Of a stretch of 64,000 nucleotides of DNA, positions 33,904 through 46,496 are shown piece after piece. The translations under genes and the position numbers were made by a program. The stretch is from Cololabis saira (taxonomy: Eukaryota > Chordata > Actinopteri > Beloniformes > Belonidae): the NCBI RefSeq assembly GCF_033807715.1, contig NC_084609.1:34919850-34983849 (forward strand). The letters run 5' to 3'. The first letter of the stretch is position 1, and each line of letters opens with the position of its first letter. The notes under the pieces were generated by a model. That model ran no database searches. It saw only the letters and a list, made by a program, of their open reading frames with translations, and had not been told where the DNA came from.

Positions 33904-34640
33904 TCAATAAAATGTACCTTTAACTCGTAGTGCCACCTCTGCCTTGACATCACGACTGACCAGCACATGGGGCTCCACCCACAACAGAGCAAAAGCTGGA
34001 TCCAAGACAGCTGCTTTGAGGTAGACTGGGTCTGAAAAGGGGGCAGTGACCCCATCTTGTGTCCTGGCCCCATTAATGAAGATTCCAAGAAATCTTTTGT
34101 TCAGGGATGCCTGGAGACTTCTGACCAGGCCGCTCAGGAAACGGACTTGAGGCTTCAAATTCCCTTTTTTTTTTTTTTTACCTTGTCCGCACACATATTA
34201 ATGATTGATACCCCAACGGTAGAAACCAAAGGTACATATATGTGCATTATTACTATATTTTATATATATACATATATATACGCATACGCATACATGCACA
34301 TACATAAATATACAAGGGGGGGGGGGGGTGTGACGACATCCACTGCCAATCCAGGAAGCAGGAACACACGGAAACACACGTCAGGCACTGGAAATCCGCA
34401 ACAAAAAACCACAAACAAAGCACGAAACTGGCACGGAGCCCACCAAAACACGAACAGCAATCGACCCAAATCTTGAGATCTGATCGCAGTCTGAGCTAAG
34501 CTACCGCTACCGCTACCCAACCCCAAAAACTACAGAGCAAGCATGCAGGTGAACAAGCCAGTGTGTATGTCAGTGTGTATGTTTATGTTCTATGTTTGTG
34601 TGGCTGTGTATGTTTGTGTATATGTATGTGACTGCGTGGC

Positions 34641-34725
<85 letters not shown>

Positions 34726-35884
34726 AACCAAACAAAGCTCCACCTGAAGTGTATCTATAGTGGGGGAGGCTTCATCTTCTCAAGGTGGTAATTGAGGGAC
34801 AAGATAGATGGAACAACAGCACTGATTGTGACTATCTTCTCCCCCTGTGTCATATCAGTTTCTTCTTCAAACGGCTTCAAGATGTCCACCCACTCCTTCA
34901 ACAGATTCCACTCCTGTGCTGTGAATGACAACTCCTTTTCCAGAACAGCAAAGAGCTTTGGATGATCACACTGGAGAACTGCCTTCACTTGCCTTAGTGT
35001 TGAGTTCCATCTCGTGTTGACAGCGGCAGGAATGCCTTTCTGTTCCCGAAATTCAGCATCAAACACATCTTTGAACGTCGTGCTTGTGTGCAGCAGTGAA
35101 CTGAGTTTGGATAACTTTGAAAGGGAAGGAAATGCCAATTTTGTTTCTTTCAAGCCGTCTCCCACCACCAGCTGCAGAGTGTGCGGAAAACACTGCAAGC
35201 GCTGTTTCTTTGCCATGGCAGCATCTACTGTTAGCTGGTCTTCCAGGGTTAAGTCATGCCAGAGCTCTGGGTCATCTAGATCATCCCCGTCATCATCATC
35301 ATCTTCTTGTTCGGTGGGGAAGCACACAGTGAAGGCTTTACGCATGTTAGCAGCGTTGTCACTAATAATGTAGTCCAGTTTCTCTTTAATGTTGGATTCA
35401 TCGCATATTACATCAAATTGGTCACAGATTCTTTCAGCTGTGTGTGAGCCTTTGAAGCGGTTACAGGCAAAGAGATTGGACTTTAGCTGTATCGTCTCCG
35501 ATTCTTTCTCTATCCAATGCACAGTGATACCAAGGAACCCCCTCATCTTTCGGTCAGACCAAATATCCACAGTGACTGAAACATGGTGAGTGTTGCTCAG
35601 TTGAGTTTTTAATTTTGAACGTCTCTCTGCAGCGAGGTTCTCTGTTTTTGATGTCAATGTTCTGCGACACACTGGGCTGTACTTACGATCAAGTACTGTC
35701 AGAAAGTGGCGAAAGCTCTTGTTTTCCACGATATACAGGGGCAAGTTGCAATCAATAATCAAGTCAGACAGTATTGCATTGGTGGTAGCTTTCTGTTGTG
35801 GATGACTCATGCTGTAATGCCCAACAGAAGTATAGGAATTGTGAGATTGAAGGCTGTTGTGGTTCATTTGGGATGCTTTTGTTC
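33904..35884 (-). pseudogene. hAT transposase body, split by an L1 3' end
   Basis: From an acceptor (CTTACAG at about 35885) the frame reads FDEYQMNKSIPNEPQQPS, shifts once near 35820, then continues with HPQQKATTNAILSDLI, SVTVDIWSDRKMRGF, ISDNAANMRKAF and FPHTLQLVVGDGL to LNYHLEKMK at 34775. The 608-bp L1 piece (34158-34765) follows. Removing it and one 9-bp duplication joins EKMK to PQVRFLSGL in frame, and the body runs on to KAAVLDPAF and a donor at about 33918. The RNase H-like hAT core is present. One early shift and the insertion inactivate it. Confidence 0.82.
34158..34765 (-). mobile_element. 5'-truncated L1 3' UTR inserted in the hAT exon
   Basis: Flanked by GAGGCTTCA (34149-34157 and 34766-34774). 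The sequence equals the 3' end of the L1 at 40386-44745, from CCCCACTATAGATACACTTC to the A run (plus-strand T run near 34168-34180). It contains a GT run at 34647-34720 and a G run at 34316-34328. It is a typical 5'-truncated retrotransposition product. Confidence 0.88.
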
Positions 35885-36525
35885 ATCTGGTATTCGTCAA
35901 ATCTGTAAGATATATTAAATAGATGTATGTATGTTTGTATATTATATGTGTATGTGTATGTGTATATTATATGTATGTATATATATTAAATAGATGTAAA
36001 TAGATATATTAAATAGCATATTAAATAGATGTCAGAAAATCGCTTATAGCCACACATGAATTACTTGTGAAACTACTCGTCATTACTCACATTATTAATA
36101 TACCAATCTTAACATTGTCTTACTATTAATTTAATTGTGTACAGTGTTAAGACATTTATGACTGTTTATTGATTTTATAAAGCAAAGATAATGACTACCA
36201 CTGCTTAGCCAGCCGTGTAGTAATACTGGATGCACTGACTATCAGGCTGAAGCTGAAAACACTCCATCTGGATTGCATACACGGTAAATCCATGCAGTAA
36301 CGTGAACGTTGTGTTACCTTCGAAGCTGAGAATTTGCAGCGCTGGTTAAAGCCGATTTTGTCAACTTATTTCGGGTGACCATCAAAGTAGGAGTCGGACG
36401 CAACAGATTACCGTGTTTGCAATGTAACGTTACCAGTACAGCATCATTAACTACAGCTAGCAAAGTTACTTTACTTAGTGGATAAAGTAACGTTAGCTGA
36501 GCATTAGCTCGCCAGCTCTACTTAC
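35885..36525 (-). other. First intron of hAT copy A
   Basis: AT-rich with TATG repeats (35930-36010). It lies between the BED exon donor and the body acceptor. No other gene seen. Confidence 0.6.
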
Positions 36526-36677
36526 CGTTCTTTGTGCAACTTCAGATGTCGAACGAAGTTGTAAGTTGTTGCCTCTCCGTCTGTGATCTTTGACCCGCAT
36601 GTTTTGCACACTGCAATTCGTTTTTTGTTCACCACCTCATAGTATTTGTACCCAAACGAAATTATCTTCGGTATCAT
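36526..36677 (-). CDS. BED zinc-finger exon of hAT transposase (open)
   Basis: ATG at 36677, 152 nt, donor CG|GTAAGT at 36525. It encodes about 50 residues with a complete BED finger: FGYKYYEVV, then VCKTCGSKI, and FVRHLKLHKER (CxxC...HxxxH). This domain binds transposon ends. Of the three BED exons in the window, only this one keeps the finger in frame with the ATG. A (CA)n run lies just outside at 36790-36844. Confidence 0.78.
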
Positions 36678-36814
36678 TTTTGCAAACCGGCGCTTTGTTT
36701 ACCATTTCTTAGTCATTGGTTGTCCTGCAATTTGATTGGATGCTGTTGCAACGGGGATCTAATTTGATTGGATGCTTTGCCAGCTCGCACACACACAAAT
36801 GCATACACACGCAC

Positions 36815-36845
<31 letters not shown>

Positions 36846-37073
36846 GAGAGAGCGCGTTCGTTATTAACATACTTTTTAATCTTTGTGTTTTGGTGAAAGT
36901 AGCAAGTCTTCTCAAGTCAAAGGGCCCAAGTCCAAGTGAAGTCACGAGTCATTGTTGTTAAAGTCCAAGTCGAGTTGCAAGTCTTTTAACATTTTGTCAA
37001 GTTGAGTCTAAAGTCATCAAATTCATCGAGTCTAACTCGAGTTCAAGTCATATGACTCAAGTCCACACCTCTG

Positions 37074-37136
37074 GCGATTACTCTGTTCATAGTGTCGTTG
37101 AGCGTGGTTTCAATATCCTTCTGTGTGTTAGCTGTC
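37074..37136 (-). pseudogene. Short L1 ORF1 remnant beside hAT copy A
   Basis: Matches 51078-51145 at the hAT edge and then breaks off. Most of the ORF1 fragment present in the other copies is deleted here. Confidence 0.6.
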
Positions 37137-37457
37137 TGTGTAGTTTATGGTGGGGATACTCCAGCTACCTTAATGTGATTATCACTTACTGAAAATACTA
37201 ACTTGATTAGTTTAATGTTGCTATTTACATATACATTTCTTAATGCAACTCTTTCCTCCATCTGATTATGTTGGGAGTATTGTGGTCCATGTAAACGTAG
37301 TCAGTTGGAGCATCAGCTGAGGAAAGAATGGTTCCTTGGAGTCAGACCACAGCAGCTGTGTGTCGTTAGCCCGTTAAGCTGTGGTTGGTCAGAACTGGTC
37401 CCTGGCAACATTTAAAAACTCTCAGCTGTGCTGACTCCTTTACTTCTGACTTTCATT
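37137..37457 (+). promoter_or_regulatory. Conserved 5' flank and promoter of secreted gene 2
   Basis: Homologous to 9816-10129. The TATA-like TTTAAAA at 37411-37417 is 41 bp before the ATG. Confidence 0.55.
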
Positions 37458-38841
37458 ATGAAGACTGCAGGCTTCTTCCTGAGGTTTGCTACAGTCTTGG
37501 TTGGAAGCAACTGTTTCCAGCCGGTTTTAGAAGTTTCTGATGTTGTGTTCTTGTTTTTCAGGGTTTCCCTCTGTGTGTTGTTGATTGTGGAGTCATGTGG
37601 AATGCATTTGAAGGGTAGGCTATGGTTTGCTGAAGACATGGCATGTGTAGTTGTATCACACTCAGCTTAAATCTTCTGTTTTCTGTCCTCAGGATCAAAA
37701 TCTCACCAACAGAGTGGTGGTGGCAGCAGTGCTGGTGGTAATTTTGTCTCCTACCAGGGAGCACCCACAGGTCATTCAGCACCAGTACTCTACAGTGCCC
37801 CTAGGCTGGTATCTGCACCAGTATTTGTCCAGAACCCTAACCCCCCTCAGCTTGTTGGCTACACAACTCCAGTAGAGAGCAGCCTGGACTCAGCTGCACC
37901 TGCTGTGGGATACTATGTTGGTACTGGGTCACTTGTGCCCCTTCAGGCAGGAGCTGTCGGTACTGGGTCTGCTGTGCCCCTTCAGGCAGGTGCTGTCGGT
38001 ACTGGGTCACTTGTGCCCCTTCAGGCAGGTGCTGTCGGTACTGGGTCACTTGTGCCCCTTCAGGCAGGAGCTGTCGGTACTGGGTCACTTGTGCCCCTTC
38101 AGGCAGGAGCTGTTGGTACTGGGTCACTTGTGCCCCTTCAGGCAGGAGCTGTCAGTACTGGGTCACTTGTGCCCCTTCAGGCAGGCGCTGTCGGTACTGG
38201 GTCTGCTGTGGCCCTTCAGCCTGGCTATGTTGTCTCTGGTTCTTCTGTACCGTTTCAAGCAGGAGCTGTTGGTTCAGGGCCGACTGGAGCTGGTCAGTCT
38301 TGTCTACCAAATAAGTCTGTAGATGCATGGTACTAGTCTTGTGGTTGGGTACTGTATCCTGACTTGTTTCTCCCCAGAAACCGAGTGGGCTTTTCCTCCC
38401 CGAAGCTTGACTGAAGCCGCAGCAGATGATGCCCAGACCATGGATGCCAGTGACTTTCTCCCATCACCCCCTCTACCACCACCTGAACCGAGCTTCCAGG
38501 CAGGAGAAGCTGCCAGTGTTATGAGGGAAGCTGAACTTGGCAACTTCCAGCGGCAGACGGAAGAATTTGGCTATCCAGCTGACCAACTGGGCCAAGGACA
38601 GCAGGGATTCACAAGTGTGGTGGTTCCCCAGTTTGGTGTGGGTGGTTTCTTGGCTTCCCCCAATCCAGATTTTGACTTCAAACTCCTGTATGGCCTGTAC
38701 CCTCCTGGCACCCAGACTACCTTCAGCCAGCACCATGAGAAGGGCAAAGACTACTCACAGGCCGTCCACTACTTGACAGAGCATGCTTCTGACGACCATG
38801 GTTCTGTGCAGCAGAAAAAGGTCTTCCAAGCTGCCTCCTAG
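37458..38841 (+). CDS. Secreted repeat protein of unknown function, copy 2 (380 aa)
   Basis: Exons 37458-37483, 37562-37614, 37693-38292 and 38378-38841, with the same phases as copy 1 and 1143 nt in total. The signal peptide is unchanged. The repeat region is expanded: eight 13-residue VGTGS(L/A)VPLQAGA units (39 bp each) before the degenerate VVSGSSVPF unit, against three in copies 1 and 3. The C-terminal domain is nearly identical, with small changes (EPSF, GGFLASPN, one extra Ala in TEAAADD). The intron before exon 4 has in-frame stops, confirming that it must be spliced. An AATAAA lies near 38921. Function unknown. The intact frame in all three copies suggests selection or very recent duplication. 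Confidence 0.82.
37918..38220 (+). repeat. 39-bp coding minisatellite in secreted gene 2
   Basis: Eight head-to-tail copies of a 39-bp unit containing GGTACTGGGTCACTTGTGCC. The unit length is a multiple of three, so copy number can change without a frameshift. Confidence 0.92.
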
Positions 38842-39826
38842 ACTTCTGCAGGAAATGCTTAGGTGTCTCAAGGCTGGCAGAAATGTGTCCTCTGCATAAA
38901 ATTCTGAGCAGCTTTGGCCAATAAAGATTTTAACTTGTACATGGATTTGGTGAATGCTTATTTATAATAAAGGTGATACAATGCTGTTGACTGATGTAAA
39001 CCAAAATTATCAAAGCAAAATGGAATGTAGGTTACACTTCCTCCCCACATCAATGCATGTCCTGAAGGTCTCACATTACAAGCCATATCCTGATGTTGGT
39101 AGCATTGCTGTGCAGTCTAAGCATGGATGCTGCTTAGACCTTCACTTGCAGAAGGTTGGTGGTTGGCAGAGACTCCACATGGCCATGGTTCCTTGGGAAA
39201 GTGCGGTAACCCAATATGGGACTGCATAGAATTATGACCACATTGCAGATAAAATGTATTTTAAGAAGTGGTTTGTGGGACATGACTAAGCAAGAATCCC
39301 CCCAGTTGCGAAGCTCACCTTTTGAAACTTGCACAGATTTAGTCAAATGGGGAGCGACTGATTGCTGCACGCCTGCAGGCAGATAGCTGCACACCAAGAG
39401 TTTCACCAATACAGCAAACATTGCCACAGTACATGGTATACTACCACACTGGAGCATCACAAGTGTTAGCAGGCAATGGCTCAAATATTCATGACAGGGG
39501 CTTCTCCACAAGGCTATGCTACATCATTTTAAACATTTTTGCTTGTCTTTGGAAACCGATTTTAAAACTTCATAATTTGCTCAACTGAATAGCCTTATCG
39601 GGGCAGGAATGGAAAAGCCACGGAAAAACTTGAGATTTCTGATCTCCTGGATTGTGGATTATCTCGCCAAGAGACCAAGTTTTTGAGGCTCAACAGCTGC
39701 ACATCAGACACCATGGCAAATTATTAACACTTTAATAACTGAACCAGCACTCCCTTTGTGGCACATTAGCCGGATAGACCAGACTTCCCTCTGCCACTTC
39801 TTCCAGCTCATTTGGGGGGATCCCAG
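38842..39826 (+). other. 3' flank of gene 2 and disrupted repeat
   Basis: Homologous to 11291-12060 up to about 39720. A piece reading CTTCTTCCAGCTCATTTGGGG follows, resembling a LINE-type 3' region, into which the next MITE inserted. It has about 80 bp after the AATAAA that are missing from copies 1 and 3. No gene supported. Confidence 0.5.
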
Positions 39827-40180
39827 GGTATTTCCAGTGGTGGACAGTAAATTTACTTGAGTACTGTACTTAAGTACATATCCAGAGGATGTGTACTTTA
39901 CTTGAGTATTAGATTTCTTTGGTACTTATTACTTTTACTTGAATACATTTCCAACACAAATATTTTTACTTTTACTCGAGTAAATTTCTAGGAAGGCTGA
40001 AAAGTACTCGTTACTTTCAGGTCTGCTCTTTTTTCTTCTTCCCTAAAATCCTATTGGACAGAAGCTGTTTTTGTCAAAGGAGGAGACCTATCACAGTGCA
40101 CGCTCTCCACTGGGATGTACGTAAAGCGGAAATATGTCAAGCCTCCTCAAAACAATACCGCCAAAGTAGCCTGCGTTAGT

Positions 40181-40262
40181 CAAGACAGAGCTGCAACAAG
40201 TCAAGACAGAGCTGCAACAAGTCAAGACAGAGCTGCAACAAGTCAAGACAGAGCCGCAACAA
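40181..40262. repeat. 21-bp minisatellite in the MITE
   Basis: Four tandem copies of CAAGACAGAGCTGCAACAAGT, the last with one change. Confidence 0.92.
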
Positions 40263-40401
40263 TTAATTTAGAAAAAATATAGTAATTTACTGATGTGGAA
40301 AATAAGAAATCTACTCTTACTCTTACTCTTACTTTTACTTAAGGTAAATTTAAAAGCATTTACTTTTGGATACTTAAGTACCTTTTTTTTTTTTTTTTTT
40401 T

Positions 40402-41129
<728 letters not shown>

Positions 41130-41720
41130 ATCTATAGTGGGGGAGGGGGGGGAGCAACCCCGCCACCCGCGAGACCAGAGGCCGACAAGGAAGAGCCCGG
41201 AACCCAGGCCACCGGCAACCCCACAGAGGGGAGAAGTAAGAGGGAGGCAACCCACCGCCTGCGAGGCCCCCCCCCCCACCCGGCGGCGGCCGAGGGGGCC
41301 CGCGGGCGGGGCCCCCACGGCGCGGAAAGAAGCAGCCAGGGACCCCGCGGCGGCGGACTGCGACCCAGGCAATCCCCGGCCACCCGGTCCGGGCCGGACA
41401 CGCGGCCAGGAGGCCCTCACCCTTCAGGCCAACGACCCCCACCCGGCAGGGGGCCAGCCTGCCCGGAGAGACAGAGCCGCCCCGGCCGCCGACGCGGGCA
41501 GGCGCACCCGTCCCCCACGAAAGTGGCCCTCCAAGACCAGAGGGGCGCCCCGCCGTAGAGGCAGCGGGGGGGACCGGAGACGGGCCCGGAGAGAGGGAAC
41601 CCCCCAACAAGGCGACACCCGCGCAGGCCCGACAACGGAGGGCCCCAGACCCAGGCATCCCATTCATTCATCCATTCACCTATCCGATACCTATACTAAT
41701 AATAATATAATATACTATAC

Positions 41721-41761
<41 letters not shown>

Positions 41762-42286
41762 AACCATCTTTGTATAATATAATATTGATAAATTATTAAG
41801 TTTTTGATGTCCTGCCAATGGAGGCTCAAATCCATTCTCACCGACACAGACATACAATCACGCACCGTTTCCCCCTCCCCGGGGGGATCCAGCACCGCCA
41901 GAAGGCACCCCAGGCTGCACGGCGGGCCCCGCCAGGCCCGGGTAACCCGACCCACCCGTCCCAGGCCCAGGCCGGTGAGGGAACGCGGGTGATGTGGGAC
42001 CCCCTCCCGCCCCTTGTGTTGAGTGCATGTGATTAATGCCATAAAAACAGGGAGGAGGGAGGGCCAAGCCCCAGCCACAGCCCCCCGCCCGAGCCCTCCC
42101 CAGCCACCCCCCCCCACCGCCATGAGGTAACCCCCCCCACAGGCCCCCAAGGCCCCCACCGGCTAGGGACAGGGCCCCGCGGCCCCCCCCCACCGCCCCC
42201 CAGGGGCCACCCGAGGCCCGCGCCCCAGACCCCCCAAGCCGACCCCCAACCCCAAGGGCTACGAGATCACCACCCCCCCGCCCCCA
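41130..42286 (-). other. G-rich L1 3' UTR (GC-rich block)
   Basis: Over 1.1 kb of very GC-rich sequence, split by a TAA/TAATAA run (41694-41763). In the element's sense strand it is dominated by runs of four or more G. Long ORFs here (for example 40993-41667) arise from composition and are not genes. The block follows the ORF2 stop at 42287. Confidence 0.8.
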
Positions 42287-44745
42287 CTAGGTAACGAAGC
42301 CAATAAACGGGGACCACAGAGAGTGCAATTCAGCCGAATGTTGTTCAGTGGAGGCAGACATTATCTCACTACTAATATGATCTGATAAAAGATTCCTAAA
42401 ATGGTTGATACATAAACTGGATTTTTGTTTCCAATTTACTAGAATGGTTTTCTTTGCGATGCATAAGGCAGTGAGAACCCGGTGTGTCCAATTAGGATCT
42501 ATTTGAGTGTCTCCCAGGTGACCTAATATACATACCGTGGGGCACACTGGGATTCTGTGGTTGATCCATGTGGATAAATCCTCACAAATCTCCTTCCAGA
42601 ACCTCTGTACCGGTGTACAGAACCATAAAGCATGCATATAATTATCTGGGGTGTTCTCTGTGCACTGTGAACAGATAGAGGTGACAAAGCCCATCTGGAA
42701 CATCCTTTGTCCAGTATAATGTATTCTATGAAGAACTTTGTACTGTATAAGTTGTAGGTTTGGGTTTTTAGTCATAGTAAACGTATTTAAGCATATTTGT
42801 GACCAAGAAAACTGGTCGGTATTAAGAGAGAGATCCGCCTCCCACTTAAAGATCGGGAGAGAGACTGAATCGTCCAGTTTAGACACTAACCTGTAGAGTT
42901 TTGATAACAACTTTAAAGTGCTTAGATTCAATAAATCTATTATCTTAGCGGGAAGTTGTAAATCTAATTGGCTAATTTTGTATGTTTTATTTATTATTGC
43001 CTTAAGTTGTTGATACTCTAAAAATGTATTCCTGCTAACTCCGTATTGAACAATAAGTGTATTGAAAGGTACAAACTGTCCTCCTACAATTACGTGCTGT
43101 AAGTACCGTATTCCTTGATCTCTCCATTGAACGAAGTTAACCATCTTTTTATCCTTTTTCACGATGTCTGGGTTGTTCCATATGGGTGTACGGTCACATG
43201 GAAAAAGTGAAATTTTAGCTATTTTAAGAAATTCCCACCAAGCTGATAAAGTTGTGCTAATATTAATGCTTTTGAAACATTGATGACGTTTGATACTTTG
43301 ACTAATAAATGGTAACTCTGAGATTTCTAGTTCATTACAAAACACTTGCTCTGAGTCCAGCCATTGACTATCTAAAGGATGATCTTTTGACCATTTTACA
43401 ATATACTGTAACTTACTGGCTATGAAGTAATACTGAAAATTAGGTAATTCTAAACCTCCATATTCTTTGGATTTTTGCAATGTCTTTAAACTAATACGTG
43501 GAGTTTTATTTTTCCACAGAAATTTTGATACATATGAGTCCAACGATTTAAACCAGGAAAGAGGGGGTTTGCATGGTATCATTGAGAAAAAATTATTTAC
43601 TTTTGGTAAAACCATCATTTTAATGGTGGCTATTCTACCCATGAGCGAAATGGGGAGAGAGCTCCATCTGGAAAGATCATCTTCTATTTTCTTTATAAGC
43701 TGAACATGATTTAATTTTATTAACTCTGACAGCCTAGGGGAGATGTTTATGCCTAAATATCTAATGTTCCCTGATTGTAATTGAGTATTGGTTATATTCC
43801 TAAAATTGCAGTTAACACACAAAACAGTGGATTTAGACCAATTAATAGAATAATCAGACAGAGATGAAAATCCCTCTATAAGTGCAATTGTCTGTGATAG
43901 TGAAGATCGTGAGTTCTGGAGGAAGAGGAGTACGTCATCCACATAAAGACTTATTTTGTGCTCTAATATTTTACATTGTATACCTTTAATATTTTGATTT
44001 TGTCTAATAGCTGCTGCTAAAGGTTCAATAAATATTGCAAATAATGAGGGAGAGAGAGGGCAACCCTGTCTAGTGCCTCTTTGCAAGGTAAAACTTGTAG
44101 AGATTTGATCATTTGTCCTTACACGTGCCTTGGGAGAGCTGTATAATATTTTTATCCAGTTAATGAAAGATTCGCCAAATCCAAATTTATGCAAAGTTGC
44201 CAATAGAAACTTCCAATTTACCTTATCAAATGCTTTTTCCGCGTCTAAGGATATAATAGTAGTCTCCTGTTTATTGATACTCGAATAGTCTATAATATTT
44301 AATAATCTGCGAATATTAGTAGACGAATGTCTACCTTTAATGAAGCCTGTTTGATCCGGATGTATAATAGAAGGGGTGACTCTTTTCAGACGTTCAGTAA
44401 TGGCCTTGCTAATTATTTTAAGGTCTACATTTATCAATGAAATTGGGCGGTAGCTCGATGGGAGCAAGGGATCCTTGTCCGGTTTTAATAAAAGACTAAT
44501 ATTAGCAGAGTTCATATTTAAGGGTAAGCTTTTATTCTCCCTAGCATTTAGAATCATTTTATAAAATGTTGGTGCTAATATACTCCAGAATTCCTTGTAA
44601 AATTCAGCTGGGAAACCATCTGGGCCCGGAGCTTTATTATTGGGCATATGTTGAAGAGCTTCATGGAGTTCTCCTATTGAGAGCGGTGAGTCTAAATTCG
44701 TAACCTGTTCCTGATGTAACTTCGGCAGATTAATGTCTCCAAGAA
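42287..44745 (-). CDS. L1 ORF2 protein, N-terminally truncated (RT and C-terminal domain)
   Basis: About 819 residues remain, starting at FLGDINLPK; the first seven residues of the 826-aa reading come from flanking DNA. Motifs in order: NNKAPGPDGFPAEFY, the catalytic ISLDAEKAFDKVNW, QGCPLSPSLF, the box LYVDDVLLF (YVDD), and INWSKS. Near the C terminus a Cys/His knuckle (CSQC...HALWFC) is typical of L1-type ORF2. There are no internal stops. The endonuclease is missing, so it could not complete normal target-primed integration on its own. Confidence 0.9.
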
Positions 44746-44902
44746 ACTTAAGTACCTTTAAAAGCAAGTACTTTTCTACTCTTACTCGAGTAATATTTTG
44801 ACTGAGCTACTTTTACTTGTAACGGAGTAAATTTTGACCAGTAGTATTTGTACTCTTACTCAAGTACTGAGGTCGAGTACTCTGTCCACCTCTGGGTATT
44901 TC

Positions 44903-45437
44903 CACACCAGCTGATCAACTGACCAAGCCTCTCATCCTATCCCTAGGGGAGTGCCCGGACACTCTATGGTAGAAACTAATTTCTGCCGCCGGTATCCGCG
45001 ATCTTGTTCTGTCATTACCCATATCATCTGGAGTCACGGGTAGCTAGGTAGACACATTCTTCTGTCTGCTGCTGTCAGTTGCCATGATCAGCTTCCTTCT
45101 TACACCTGAGATATCTTCTACCTGGAGTACAGGTCCAGTCGGTGGTAGAGAGGGTGAAGGGAGAAGGTCACTGGCATCCCTGAAGGGGTACAACCGACCC
45201 AGAATCACTATTGACAGCTGCTGAAATGCCATGGTAGACCCAGAACAAACATGAGGACGACCTTAATTTGGTTACAGGCAATAATCTGATTGCTGTTGTC
45301 CATCTAAATATAGTTTATGGTCGGGATACTCCACCTACCTTAATGTGATTATCACTTACTGAAAATACAAACTTGATTAGTTTTAAGTTGCTATTTACGT
45401 ATACATTTCTTGCTGCAACTCTTTCCTCCATCTGATT
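44903..45437. other. Orphan flank pieces without a gene
   Basis: Continues the disrupted repeat. From about 45128 it carries the sequence that precedes gene 3 (51735-51860), then the conserved promoter flank (45290-45437, like 51885-52020). It breaks off before any exon of the secreted gene. Confidence 0.65.
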
Positions 45438-46218
45438 AACCCTGAATCTCCCCCTCACAGACTCACACACTTACAGGTGCGCTCCAATGACTTGCGTAAG
45501 GGTTCAGGGCTGTCTCATTCCTAAAGTCGTTAAGTGCGCGAGGGCTCCCAGCAGACATTTTGAGCCCTTACTGCTCACTTACTGTAAGTCAGCATCTCTG
45601 CAGACTTTTGGAAAGGGAATTACCCACAGTTCATTGCGTTGTGACATAAAAGGAGGTTACCAGGGAGAATGTAAACAAAACAGGGGGCGGAGGAAAATAA
45701 TTCATGTACGACTGCGAGACGAAAGATGTTCACCTGTAAATATAAATACATAGCCCACTGGTGATTTAAATTCAGAAACTGTTGTCCCGTGAGGATTTTT
45801 CAACGGCCCTACTATTTCCTTTACAAACAGGGAGCGACCAACAAATGGAGGGAAGAAAACCAAAAAAAGGACAAATGAAGTTTTGGACTTTCTTCAAGAC
45901 TAAAGACAAGAAAAGAGGCTGAGGGAGCTGGATGAAAAGGAGGAGGAGAGGGAAAAGAAGAGGGATGACCAGTTATCTAAGTTAATTGACATTTTTGGGA
46001 AGATGGTGGACAAAATGTAGTTTTCTTCATAATTTTTGTATTCATAATCTGAGGTTCAATTTCTTTTGTTTTCATTTTATATTAGACAAATCCTCAGTTG
46101 AGCTGGTGTTGAATAAACAAGACTTGCTTTTCTTTAATCTGAGTACAGTGTTTGAATTAAGATTCCCTATGTTAACAGAAATGCATACATGTAACATTTC
46201 ACACACTGAGCAGCAAAG
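45438..46218 (+). other. Fragment with a possible Harbinger accessory-protein end
   Basis: About 780 bp of mixed sequence. Codons around 45918-46018 read a short charged helix (LDEKEEEREKKRDDQLSK...) ending in a stop, which resembles the C terminus of Myb/trihelix proteins carried by fish Harbinger elements. The rest shows no frame I can support. Confidence 0.35.
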
Positions 46219-46481
46219 AGGTGAAATGGTGGACGGAGAGGCCATGCTAAGATGCTAACAGAGGCTAACGGACAGAAAATGTATCGGTGATTGGTGACAG
46301 TGAAAGTTACGGAAGAGAAAATGAGCGAGTGTTGAAATAAAGACAGTAATGTACCAGATATAATGCTATTTTAGCAGAAAACAATCTAAGTTTTAGACAA
46401 AAAAGTTGGAAAAGATCTGAGCCTGCACGCCGTGCAGCAGCGACAGACCGCAACACCAGGAAGTGACACATTGTGTTACCC
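46219..46481 (-). mobile_element. Inverted L2 5' UTR fragment
   Basis: Reverse complement of the L2 5' end (about 3665-3925), including the ATG region, with a small internal deletion. It ends 15 bp from the tRNA gene at 46497. Only the 5' end of the LINE is present, which ordinary 5' truncation cannot produce. Confidence 0.8.
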
Positions 46482-46496
46482 AAAGAGAAGCAAGCA

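Larger units (their letters stand above)
33371..37073 (-). mobile_element. ZBED-type hAT transposon, copy A
   Basis: On the minus strand the right end CAGAGGTGTGGACT (37073) starts the element. The BED exon, transposase body and dimerisation exon follow toward 33371. The left end joins the tRNA unit at CAACTCGTCAT|CAGGGTTGC without a matching inverted repeat, so this end is truncated or rearranged. The same junction exists at 61771. Confidence 0.85.

Noticed and set aside
35014..35373. Plus-strand Ser-rich ORF (also 63396-63755)
   Set aside because: Antisense shadow of the hAT transposase body.
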